Shown here: piece after piece, positions 49,383-57,216 of the stretch
Position numbering within the stretch: position 1 is the stretch's first letter
How the letters are laid out: every line of letters starts with the position of its first letter
Assembly: GCF_018326265.1 (NCBI RefSeq)
Contig: NZ_AP023360.1
Location: 4,745,501-4,809,500 of the forward strand
Source of the DNA: Catellatospora sp. IY07-71
GTDB taxonomy: Bacteria; Actinomycetota; Actinomycetes; Mycobacteriales; Micromonosporaceae
DNA: 64,000 nt
Reading direction: 5' to 3'
Notes under the pieces: model-generated
Database searches by the model: none
What the model was told of the DNA's origin: nothing
The model's input: only the letters and a program-made list of their open reading frames with translations
Made by a program: the position numbers and the translations under genes

Positions 49383-51112
49383 GCTGCCTCCTCCTCGGTG
49401 AGCTGGGACAGCACGATCTCGCGGTAGGTCGTGTTGCCGGACATGAGTTCGCGGTGGGTGCCGGTGCCGACGACCACGCCGTCGTCGAGGACGAGGATGC
49501 GGTCGGCGTCGCGGATGGTGTTGACGCGCTGGGCGACGATCACCACGGTCGCGTCGGCGGTCTCCCGGGCCAGGTCCCGGCGCAGCGCGGCGTCGGTGGC
49601 GTAGTCCAGGGCGGAGAAGGAGTCGTCGAACAGGTAGATCTCCGGCCGGGCGACCAGGGCGCGGGCGATGGCCAGGCGCTGGCGCTGGCCGCCGGAGACG
49701 TTGGTGCCGCCCTGCGCGATGGGTGCGTCCAGGCCCTCGGGCATCGCCTCGACGAACTCCTTCGCCTGGGCGATCTCCAGGGCGCGCCACAGCTCCTCGT
49801 CGGTGGCGTCGGCCTTGCCGTAGCGCAGGTTCGAGGCGACCGTGCCGGAGAACAGGTACGGCTTCTGCGGGACGAACCCGACAGCGCGCGACAGGGCCTG
49901 CGGGTCGAGGTCGCGTACGTCCACGTCGTCGACCAGCACCGTGCCGCCGGTGGCGTCGAACAGGCGCGGCACCAGGTGCAGCAGCGTGGACTTGCCGCTG
50001 CCGGTGCTGCCGATGATGGCCGTGGTCTCGCCGGGCCGGGCGGTGAAGGCGATGTTGCGCAGCACCGGCTCCTCCGCGCCGGGGTAGCTGAACTCGACGT
50101 CGCGCAGCTCCAGCTGCCCGCGCAGCCCGGACGGGACGACCGGGGCGGCCGGCGGGGCGACGCTGGTCTCGGTGTCCAGCACCTCCTCGATGCGCTCGGC
50201 GCACACCTCGGCCCGCGGGATCATCACGAACATGAAGGTGGCCATCATGACCGCCATCAGGATCTGCATCAGGTAGCTCAGGAACGCGGTCAGCTCGCCG
50301 ATCTCCATGCCGCCGCTCTCGATGCGGTGCGCACCGAACCAGACCACGGCCACCGTGGACACGTTGATGATCAGCATGACGAACGGGAACATGCCCGCCA
50401 TCAGCTTGCCCACGGCCAGCGCGACGTTCGTCAGCTCGGTGTTGGCCTCGGCGAAGCGCTCCTGCTCACGCCGGTCCCGGACGAACGCCCGGATCACCCG
50501 GATGCCGGTGATCTGCTCCCGCATCACCCGGTTGACCTCGTCGATGTTGGTCTGCATGGCCCGGAACAGCGGCCGCATCCGGGCCACGATCAGCGCGATG
50601 CCGATGACCAGCGCCGGGAGCACCGCCAGCAGCAGGCCGGACAGCTGCACGTCCAACCGCAGCGACATGACGATGCCGCCCACCATCATGATCGGCGCGG
50701 CCACCATCATGGTGAAGGTCATCAGGGCCAGCATCTGGACCTGCTGCACGTCGTTGGTGGTACGCGTGATCAGCGACGGCGCGCCGAAGTGGCCCACCTC
50801 GCGGGCGGAGAAGGACTGCACCCGGTCGAACACGGCGGCCCGGATGTCGCGGCCCAGCGCCATCGCGGTCTGCGCGCCGAAGTACACCGCGCCGATCGAG
50901 CAGATGATCTGCACCAGCGAGACGCCGAGCATGCCCGCGCCGACGCGCATGATGTAGCCGGTGTCGCCGGTGACCACACCGTTGTCGATGATGTCGGCGT
51001 TGAGGGTGGGCAGGTAGAGGTTCGCGATCGTCTGCACCAGTTGCAGCAGCACGACCAGCGCGATCTGCCGCCAGTACGGCCGCAGTTGGCGGCGTACGAG
51101 TCTGATCAGCAT
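49379..51112 (-). CDS. Heterodimeric ABC exporter subunit with degenerate ATP site
   Basis: 577-residue half-exporter: membrane domain (1-310) and NBD with Walker A GSTGSGKST, signature VSGGQRQR and Walker B IYLFDDSFSALD, where Asp replaces the catalytic Glu. That replacement is the hallmark of the degenerate-site subunit in heterodimeric exporters such as BmrC or TM287. ATG 51112 overlaps the end of the tetR gene by 7 bp, so TetR, this gene and the next form one operon. Probable drug or lipid exporter. Confidence 0.92.
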   Translation of the reverse strand: MLIRLVRRQLRPYWRQIALVVLLQLVQTIANLYLPTLNADIIDNGVVTGDTGYIMRVGAGMLGVSLVQIICSIGAVYFGAQTAMALGRDIRAAVFDRVQSFSAREVGHFGAPSLITRTTNDVQQVQMLALMTFTMMVAAPIMMVGGIVMSLRLDVQLSGLLLAVLPALVIGIALIVARMRPLFRAMQTNIDEVNRVMREQITGIRVIRAFVRDRREQERFAEANTELTNVALAVGKLMAGMFPFVMLIINVSTVAVVWFGAHRIESGGMEIGELTAFLSYLMQILMAVMMATFMFVMIPRAEVCAERIEEVLDTETSVAPPAAPVVPSGLRGQLELRDVEFSYPGAEEPVLRNIAFTARPGETTAIIGSTGSGKSTLLHLVPRLFDATGGTVLVDDVDVRDLDPQALSRAVGFVPQKPYLFSGTVASNLRYGKADATDEELWRALEIAQAKEFVEAMPEGLDAPIAQGGTNVSGGQRQRLAIARALVARPEIYLFDDSFSALDYATDAALRRDLARETADATVVIVAQRVNTIRDADRILVLDDGVVVGTGTHRELMSGNTTYREIVLSQLTEEEAA

Positions 51113-51717
51113 GCGGGCTCTTTCTCGGGTTCGGGGGAGAGGACGCCGTCGAGGAGGACGTCGACGAGGTCCTCGGCGGGCAGGATGTGATTGCGGTTGT
51201 TCATCAGGACCATCGAGACCAGCAGCCCTGCGACCGTCTCGGCGGGCAGCCGGACCAGGTGCGCGTCCGGCTCGATCAGCTCGGTGAGCGCGGCGGTGAG
51301 CCGGGCCAGCGCCTCACCCGGGTCGAAGGCGGCGGGCGCGCTGGTCATCACGGCGAGCCCGCTGCTGCGCAGCGACATCATCAGCGGGGCGTTGTCGCGG
51401 AACCGGCGGGTCAGCGTGTGCACCGCCGTACGCAGCCGGAACCTCAGGTCGGGGTCGCCGGCGATCGCTTTGATCGACTCGATGGTGGGGCCCGGGTCGA
51501 AGGCGTGCGCGAGCGTGGCCGAGATCAGCGCGCCCTTGTCGGGGAAGACGCGGAAGATCGTGCCCTCGGCCACGCCGGCGCACTCGGCGATCCGGCGGGT
51601 GCTCACGTTGAGGCCTTCGGCACGCAGCAGGGGCAGGGTGGCCGCGATGATCGCGGCGCGCCGGTCCTCGGGGGTGAGGGGGGATACCCGGCGCCGGGGG
51701 GAGGCGTCGTCAGTCAC
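51106..51717 (-). CDS. TetR-family transcriptional regulator
   Basis: 203-residue repressor. The N-terminal helix-turn-helix is ISTRR-like: NVSTRRIAECAGVAEGTIFR followed by VFPDKGALI, the TetR signature. The C-terminal ligand domain is unrelated to known drugs. It is the first gene of the exporter operon, so it should control its own transcription through the palindrome at 51734-51749. GTG 51717 gives the usual distance from the HTH; a longer frame to 51816 crosses that operator. Confidence 0.9.
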   Translation of the reverse strand: MTDDASPRRRVSPLTPEDRRAAIIAATLPLLRAEGLNVSTRRIAECAGVAEGTIFRVFPDKGALISATLAHAFDPGPTIESIKAIAGDPDLRFRLRTAVHTLTRRFRDNAPLMMSLRSSGLAVMTSAPAAFDPGEALARLTAALTELIEPDAHLVRLPAETVAGLLVSMVLMNNRNHILPAEDLVDVLLDGVLSPEPEKEPAC

Positions 51718-51733
51718 GGCGGCGACTCTAAAT

Positions 51734-51749
51734 GAGTGAGCACTCACTC
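51734..51749. promoter_or_regulatory. TetR operator in front of tetR-ABC operon
   Basis: GAGTGAG (51734-51740) and CTCACTC (51743-51749) are exact inverted repeats around CA, the common TetR-operator core. It lies 17 bp before the GTG start of tetR, right over the likely promoter. Confidence 0.75.
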
Positions 51750-51795
51750 CGCAACGCGATTCGCGGCCGCGCCGGTCACGGCGGCGAGTCGCGAC

Positions 51796-51851
51796 CATGA
51801 GCAAAGCTCCCGCCACGCTGCTGGAGCCGCAGGGCAGGAGCTTCGATCATG
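51796..51851. terminator. Imperfect 19-bp hairpin after the crystallin-like gene
   Basis: CATGAGCAAAGCTCCCGCC (51796-51814) pairs with 51833-51851 at 16 of 19 positions around an 18-nt loop. It lies 37 bp after the stop of the gene at 51888 and before the tetR promoter. Confidence 0.6.
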
Positions 51852-51887
51852 CGCGAAGGCCGGTCGGCGAAGACCGGCGAACAGGGG

Positions 51888-53141
51888 TCAGGAGACCGCC
51901 AGCAGCGAGGCGCGATCGTCGAGATCGCCGAGGTCGCCGTGCTCGCCGCCGGTGAACAGACGGCACGTGCCGACCTCGCCGGGCTCGGTGTCGTCGTGCT
52001 CGCACAGCACCGCGCGGACGCCGTCGGCCAGCCGCAGCGAGCTGATCTCGTCGTTGCCGACCGCGCCCAGGTCGGCGGCGGCGTAGATGCCGGGGCCGAA
52101 GCCGCCTGAGGTGCCCGCCAGGCCCTCGCCGTCGTACGCGGTGAGCAGGTCCCCGCTGGCCGGGCCCGCCGAGACGGCGAGCAGCGAGACGGCCTCGTCC
52201 AGCCCGGTGCCCGCCAGGTCGTGCGTCCCGGCCTCGAACAGCGTGCACTCGTCCAGCGAGTCCGCGCCCGCGCCGTCGTCGGCGCAGGCCAGCACCCGGT
52301 AGCCGGGGGCCACCCGCAGCGAGCTGATCGCGTCGTTGCCGACGATCGCCAGCTCACCGGCCCCGGCCTGGTGGATGCCGGGGGCGAAGGACTGCGCGGC
52401 GCCCGCCATGGCGTACCCCTGCGTCGCTGTCACCGCGGGCCCGCCGACCGCGACCAGCGACACGACGTCCGTCAGCCCGGCGCCGACGGTGTCGTGCTCA
52501 CCCGGCCCGAACGCCTGGCACACGCCCGGGTTGCCGCTGGCCACGGCGGTGGAGCGGAAGCTGTCGCAGAGCACCGCGGTGTGGCCCTCGGCCACCGTCA
52601 GCGAGTTGACCGCGTCGAGCCGGGCCAGGTCGCCGGAGTCCGCCTCGTGCCGGCCGGGTCCGAGCGCCAGCCGGCCGCCGGTGAACCCGGCTCCGCCGTA
52701 CACGGTCACGCCGGTGCCGCGCTGCTCCGCCGCGGCGACCACGGCCAGCAGCGAGATGCTCTCGTCGAGGCCGCCGCCGACCCGGTCGTACCAGCCCGCG
52801 TCGTAGTAGCGGCACGCGCCCAGGCCGTCCGGGGCGCCCGCGGCCTGCGCCGGGGTCAGGTCGCAGGCCAGCACCCGGTAGCCCTCGGCGACCCGCAGCG
52901 ACGAGATCGCGTCCGTGCCGACCGCGCCCAGCCCGCCGGTGTCGGCGTCGAACACGCCCGTGCCGAACGCCTGCGACGCCCCGCCGAGATCGTGCTCGGT
53001 GTACGCGACCAGCGGGAACACCGCGTCCGGGACCACCGGCTCGGGCACCGGCCCCGGGTCCGGTGCGGCCGCGGCGGCGGTCAGTGGCAGCAGCGCGCAC
53101 GCCGCGCCGGCCGCGCTCAGCAGCGATCTACGAATCCCCAT
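51888..53141 (-). CDS. Secreted protein of four beta/gamma-crystallin-like repeat units
   Basis: 417-residue protein with a Sec signal (SLLSAAGAACALLPLTAAAA). The mature part is four units of about 90-100 residues, each with a Y/GG-rich strand pair, then a calcium-site motif of the [N/D][N/D]xx[S/T]S type: TDAISSLRV, LDAVNSLTV, NDAISSLRV and NDEISSLRL, and an ending of the type DESISLLAV. These are the hallmarks of microbial beta/gamma-crystallins, which bind Ca2+ and give stable extracellular domains. Each unit keeps a cysteine pair. ATG 53141 has GGGAGC upstream. Function outside the cell unknown. Confidence 0.75.
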   Translation of the reverse strand: MGIRRSLLSAAGAACALLPLTAAAAAPDPGPVPEPVVPDAVFPLVAYTEHDLGGASQAFGTGVFDADTGGLGAVGTDAISSLRVAEGYRVLACDLTPAQAAGAPDGLGACRYYDAGWYDRVGGGLDESISLLAVVAAAEQRGTGVTVYGGAGFTGGRLALGPGRHEADSGDLARLDAVNSLTVAEGHTAVLCDSFRSTAVASGNPGVCQAFGPGEHDTVGAGLTDVVSLVAVGGPAVTATQGYAMAGAAQSFAPGIHQAGAGELAIVGNDAISSLRVAPGYRVLACADDGAGADSLDECTLFEAGTHDLAGTGLDEAVSLLAVSAGPASGDLLTAYDGEGLAGTSGGFGPGIYAAADLGAVGNDEISSLRLADGVRAVLCEHDDTEPGEVGTCRLFTGGEHGDLGDLDDRASLLAVS

Positions 53142-53245
53142 GTCAGCTCCCGGGTCGACGAGCGGTCCACCCGTACCAACTCCGTTCGCGCGGGCTGGTG
53201 ATGCACGGAACCGCAGCTCGACCGCAGGGGTGACGGAGGCGGGCG

Positions 53246-54409
53246 CTACCGGCGGACCTGGATCAGGCCGTGCGTGCCGTTGAGCCGCCACTGCTCGCCC
53301 GCCGCGTCTCGCGCGTCGGCGTCGGCCACCCCGACCAGGACCTCCGACTTGAGGGTACGCAGCGCGGCGACCGCCCCGGGGAAACCCTCCGTGACCGCCT
53401 CGAACGGGGTCGCGGCGGGCCAGTGCCGGTCGCCGACCAGCCGCCGGTAGTGCAGGTCGCCCTTGACCACGGTCAGCTTCGCCGCCCGGAACCGCGCCGC
53501 CAGCCCGCCGGGCACCTCGGCGTAGGTCAGCGGCGCGCAGTAGAAGCCCGGCACGGCGACCTCCAGCCGCCCGTCCCCGAGCGCCGCCCGCAGCCGCCGG
53601 GCCAGCGGCGCGCTCGCCTCGTGCGCGGCGAGCCGGTGCAGGCAGGCCAGCAGGTCACGGCCGGTGGCGTCGGAGACGAAGTACGGCAGCGGCTTCAGGT
53701 GCAGCTCGACCCGATCGGCCCGGCCGCCGTGCAGCAGCACGTCGACGAGCGCCAGGTCGGGCAGCAGCTCGCGGCCCGCGTTGTCGGCGGCCAGGCACAC
53801 CGTGCCGCCGGTGCCGGGGGCGAGGATCTCGTGCAGCGTGGCGCTGTCGTCGGCGACCAGGTCGGTGGCGTGCTTGCGGTGCTCGGCCTCGGGATCGGAC
53901 AGGCGGGTGGCCAGGTCGGCGCGATTGCCCCAGAGCGCGGCGTCCACGGCCGCGGTGAGCTGCTCGTCGGGCGGCAGCTCGGCGATGCGGGCGAGGCTCG
54001 CCAGGTCCGCGTCGAGCGCCGGGTCGTCCAGCTCGGCCGCCTTCTGCGGCTCGAACGGGTCCAGCCCGCGCCACGGGCCCGGCCGGAAGTAGTCGATCGC
54101 GTCGAGCAGGCGGCGGTAGAAATAGTTCTCGGCCCACAGGAACGGCACGTCGTACCAGCTCATGCCGAGGTAGGGTGCGCTCCAGGGGGCCCAGTCGGCG
54201 GCGTCGTGGGCGTCGGCGGGCAGCGGCTCGACCACGCCGGAGACGGCGTCGTCTCGCAGCCGGCCGAGCGCGGCGCGGATGTGCGGCGGGTACGGGAACG
54301 CCGCTTCGACCTGCCGGATGATCGCCGGGTGCCGCTCGTGCAGCACCCGCCAGGTGAACGAGCCGGGTACGTCACTCAGGATCGGCGGCGCGCCGGGTTC
54401 GACCTGCAC
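53246..54409 (-). CDS. ARMT1/DUF89-family damage-control phosphatase-like protein
   Basis: 387-residue protein of the DUF89 family. Conserved metal-site segments are visible: LAADNAGRELLPDLALVDVL near residue 200, VVKGDLHYRRLVGDRHW near 318 and the preceding LKPLPYFVSDAT. DUF89 enzymes are Mn/Ni-dependent phosphatases that remove damaged sugar phosphates. ATG is absent; the GTG at 54409 fits the family start. Single gene between two unrelated ones. Confidence 0.87.
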   Translation of the reverse strand: MQVEPGAPPILSDVPGSFTWRVLHERHPAIIRQVEAAFPYPPHIRAALGRLRDDAVSGVVEPLPADAHDAADWAPWSAPYLGMSWYDVPFLWAENYFYRRLLDAIDYFRPGPWRGLDPFEPQKAAELDDPALDADLASLARIAELPPDEQLTAAVDAALWGNRADLATRLSDPEAEHRKHATDLVADDSATLHEILAPGTGGTVCLAADNAGRELLPDLALVDVLLHGGRADRVELHLKPLPYFVSDATGRDLLACLHRLAAHEASAPLARRLRAALGDGRLEVAVPGFYCAPLTYAEVPGGLAARFRAAKLTVVKGDLHYRRLVGDRHWPAATPFEAVTEGFPGAVAALRTLKSEVLVGVADADARDAAGEQWRLNGTHGLIQVRR

Positions 54410-54457
54410 GACCCCGAGTCTAGTGGGCGTACGTTGCGGGCGTGCTTCCTCTCAGGC

Positions 54458-54499
54458 TCGAAGATCCCGCCCGCCGTCCTGGCCTGGCGGGACCTTCGA
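54458..54499. terminator. Hairpin after the lipoprotein gene
   Basis: TCGAAGATCCCGCC (54458-54471) pairs with 54486-54499 at 13 of 14 positions, loop 14 nt. It is 16 bp past the stop of the lipoprotein gene (54515) on the minus strand. Confidence 0.65.
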
Positions 54500-54514
54500 T
54501 GCGGGAGCGGGCGG

Positions 54515-55375
54515 TCAGTCGGCCTTGCCCGCGGTGATGGCGTTGCCGCCGCCGAGCTTGCTCGCGCTGACGGTGAAGGTCCAGCTGCCCGAGCCCAGCG
54601 GCAGGCCGGTGACCTGCACGATCCAGTTGCTGCCCGACTTGGTGGGGCTCTGCACCTGGCTGCCGGTCGGCGCGGTCTTGCCGAGGAACGCGCTCGCGAT
54701 CGACGAGGTCGAGTAGCGGGTCATCCGCTGCTTGTTCCGGTCCTGCCAGGCCGCCATGAAGTCGCTGACGTACTGGTCGGCGGTGAGCCCGTACTGCGTC
54801 CGGTTGATGAACACGTCGGTGGTCGCCGTCGGGTGGCCCAGCTCGGTGTTCTCCATGGCCAGCCGGGCGTCGTCGCCGTGGGCGTTGCGGTAGTTGCAGG
54901 CGGTGTGCGTGCCGCCCTGCGCCTCGCAGTTCAGGTTCGTCCACTGGCTGTTCGGCTTGCCGTGGCCCATGAACTGGGCGACCGCCGCCTGGTTGGCGTA
55001 GAGGTCCAGCTTCGACTTGCTGCCGCTGGCCCACGCCGCGAGGGTGGCCAGGCCGTACTCCTTGGCCGACGTCGGGAAGGAGACGGGCTTGTCGCCGCCG
55101 CCGTTCGACGACGGCTGCGGCGCGGCGGTGGCCGAGCCGGACGGCTGGGCGCTCGCGTCGGTGCTCGCGCTCGGGCCGGTGGTCAGCACGGTGTTCGCCG
55201 ACGAGCTGGTCTGCGGGTCGCCGCCCTTCTTGCCGCACGCGGCGGTGCCGAGCAGGGCCAGGGTGAGCACACCGGCGAGCGCCAGCGCCGCGCGGGCGGG
55301 GGTGGGGCGGGGGGAGTTATGGGTACGCGTCCGGCCGGAGCCGGGCACCGCGTGGCGAAGCGGAGAGGCGGTCAT
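54515..55375 (-). CDS. Lipoprotein, function unknown
   Basis: 286-residue exported protein. The signal ends in TAAC with GKKGG behind, a typical lipobox, followed by a Ser/Thr/Pro-rich low-complexity stretch (about 50-95) and a globular domain (SAKEYGLATLAAWASGSKSK to the end) with two cysteines (NLNCEAQGG, TACNYRN). The family is not recognised. ATG 55375 was chosen over the GTG at 55384; neither has a good ribosome-binding site. Confidence 0.7.
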   Translation of the reverse strand: MTASPLRHAVPGSGRTRTHNSPRPTPARAALALAGVLTLALLGTAACGKKGGDPQTSSSANTVLTTGPSASTDASAQPSGSATAAPQPSSNGGGDKPVSFPTSAKEYGLATLAAWASGSKSKLDLYANQAAVAQFMGHGKPNSQWTNLNCEAQGGTHTACNYRNAHGDDARLAMENTELGHPTATTDVFINRTQYGLTADQYVSDFMAAWQDRNKQRMTRYSTSSIASAFLGKTAPTGSQVQSPTKSGSNWIVQVTGLPLGSGSWTFTVSASKLGGGNAITAGKAD

Positions 55376-55440
55376 GGCCGACACGGTAAGTTGATCGTGC
55401 GGCTCTGCCTAGGACTCGTCGTGAATCCGACCTGGACTCC

Positions 55441-57216
55441 TCAGATGTAGGCCTTGGCCTGGAGGGCGAAGAGGTCGTGGTAGAGGCCGGCGCGGGCCAT
55501 CAGCTCGTCGTGGGTGCCCAGCTCGGCCACCGCACCGTCGCGCAGGACCACGATCAGGTCGGCGGCGCGCACGGTGGAGAACCGGTGCGACACGAACAGG
55601 GTGATCGCGCCGTTACCGCGCCCGGCCCGCCGGGCGGCCGCGGCGAACCTGGTGAACAGGGCGTTCTCGGCATGCGCGTCGAGCGCGGCGGCGGGCTCGT
55701 CCAGCGCCAGCAGCAGCGGGCGGTAGCGCATCAGCGCGCGGGCCAGGCCGAGCGACTGCCACTGGCCGCCGGACAGCTCGGTGCCGTCGGCGTAACCGCG
55801 ACCGAGCAGGCCGTCGAGGCCGCCCGCCTGCTCGACGGCGCGGGTCGCGCGGGCCTGGTGCACGGCGGCGTGCAGGACCGCGTCGTCGTCGCGCAGGGTC
55901 AGCTCGCCCACCCCGACGTTGTCGCGGACGGTGAAGTGCAGCCGGGCGAAGTCCTGGAACAGCATCGCGATCCGGCGGTGCCAGGCGTCGGCGGGCAGCC
56001 GGGCCAGGTCCACCCCGTCCACGGTGATCCGCCCGGCGGTCGGCGCGTACAGGCCGCACAGCAGCTTGACCAGGGTGCTCTTGCCCGCGCCGTTCTCGCC
56101 GACCAGCGCCACGGTCGCCCCGGCCGGGATGGTCAGGTCGACGTCGCGCAGCGTCGGCGTGTCCGCGCCGGGGTAGCCGAAGGTCACCCCGTGCAGCCGG
56201 ATGCCCCGGCGCAGCCGCCGGGGCGCGGTCGCGGTCGCCGCCGCGGGGGCGGGCACGGCCGCGGCCAGCTCGGCGAAGCGCTCGGCGGTGCGCGCCGCCG
56301 CGGCGACCGTCGCGTGCAGCCCGACGGCGCTCGCCACCTGCACGCTGATCTGCACGGCCAGGGTCACCACCAGCACCACCTCGCCCACGGTGGCGGTCCC
56401 GGCGGCGGCGCGGCGCAGCACCAGCAGGATCGCGCCGCCATACGCGAACGCGAACAGCAGCTGCCCGCAGCCGCGCAGCAGGGCCGCGCGCCACTGGGCG
56501 GACCAGAGCACCCGGGTGGCCCGCGACCACTGCTCGGCCTGCCGCGCCATCAGGAAGCGGTGCGCGCCGAACAGGCGGATCTCCTTGACCGCGCCCGCGT
56601 CGGCGGCCAGCGACAGCAGGTGCCCGGTGAACCGGCCGGCGGCCGCGGTGCGCTCGCGGGCGCGCTCGACCAGGCGTGCCGCATGCCGGGTGACCAGCAC
56701 CGGCGGCACGGCCGCCAGGGGCAGCAGCGCCAGCCACGGGTCGACCGTGGCCAGCAGCACGACGGTGACGGCCGCCCGCAGCACCAGCCCGCCCAGGTGC
56801 AGCAGGCCCTCCAGGGCGGGGCGGGTCTGCGCGACGTCCTGCGCGGCCAGCGCGAGCGTGTCGGCGAAGCGCGGGTCGTCCAGGTGGGCCAGGGTGGGAC
56901 GGCCGTTGGCCAGGTCGAGCAGCCGCCGGTCGAGCACCGTGCCCGCCTGCTCGCCCACCTCGAAGTAGTGCAGGTGCGCGAAGTGTCCCAGCATCAGCTC
57001 GCCGACCAGCAGCGCGGCCACGCCCAACGCGAACGCGGTGGCGGTGCCGACGGCGCCGGCCAGCGCGGCGTCGGTGAAGTCGCGCAGCAGGTAGCCGGCG
57101 AACGGGGTGGCCAGGTAACCCGCCAGCAGCAGGCCCACCCCGGCCAGCAGCTTGCCCGGCGCGGCCCGCCAGGCGAGGCCGAAGACGAAGCCGACGGCGG
57201 TGCGCAGCGTCCTCAT
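55441..57216 (-). CDS. ABC exporter half-transporter (second of pair)
   Basis: 591-residue half-exporter: six-helix domain (1-320) and NBD with Walker [10 protein letters not shown], signature LSGGQWQSL and Walker B LLALDEPAAALD. The signature with W after GGQ (GGQWQ) is common in peptide/lantibiotic-like exporters of actinomycetes. ATG 57216 overlaps the upstream ABC gene by 4 bp. The frame is open far upstream but that is a shadow of the neighbour. Confidence 0.9.
   Translation of the reverse strand: MRTLRTAVGFVFGLAWRAAPGKLLAGVGLLLAGYLATPFAGYLLRDFTDAALAGAVGTATAFALGVAALLVGELMLGHFAHLHYFEVGEQAGTVLDRRLLDLANGRPTLAHLDDPRFADTLALAAQDVAQTRPALEGLLHLGGLVLRAAVTVVLLATVDPWLALLPLAAVPPVLVTRHAARLVERARERTAAAGRFTGHLLSLAADAGAVKEIRLFGAHRFLMARQAEQWSRATRVLWSAQWRAALLRGCGQLLFAFAYGGAILLVLRRAAAGTATVGEVVLVVTLAVQISVQVASAVGLHATVAAAARTAERFAELAAAVPAPAAATATAPRRLRRGIRLHGVTFGYPGADTPTLRDVDLTIPAGATVALVGENGAGKSTLVKLLCGLYAPTAGRITVDGVDLARLPADAWHRRIAMLFQDFARLHFTVRDNVGVGELTLRDDDAVLHAAVHQARATRAVEQAGGLDGLLGRGYADGTELSGGQWQSLGLARALMRYRPLLLALDEPAAALDAHAENALFTRFAAAARRAGRGNGAITLFVSHRFSTVRAADLIVVLRDGAVAELGTHDELMARAGLYHDLFALQAKAYI

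Noticed and set aside
49383-50204. N-terminal extension of the ABC exporter frame that ends at 47433
   Set aside because: The extension is arginine-rich, lies opposite nothing conserved, and covers the neighbouring ABC gene in another frame; the GTG at 49382 with a GTGA overlap is the natural start.
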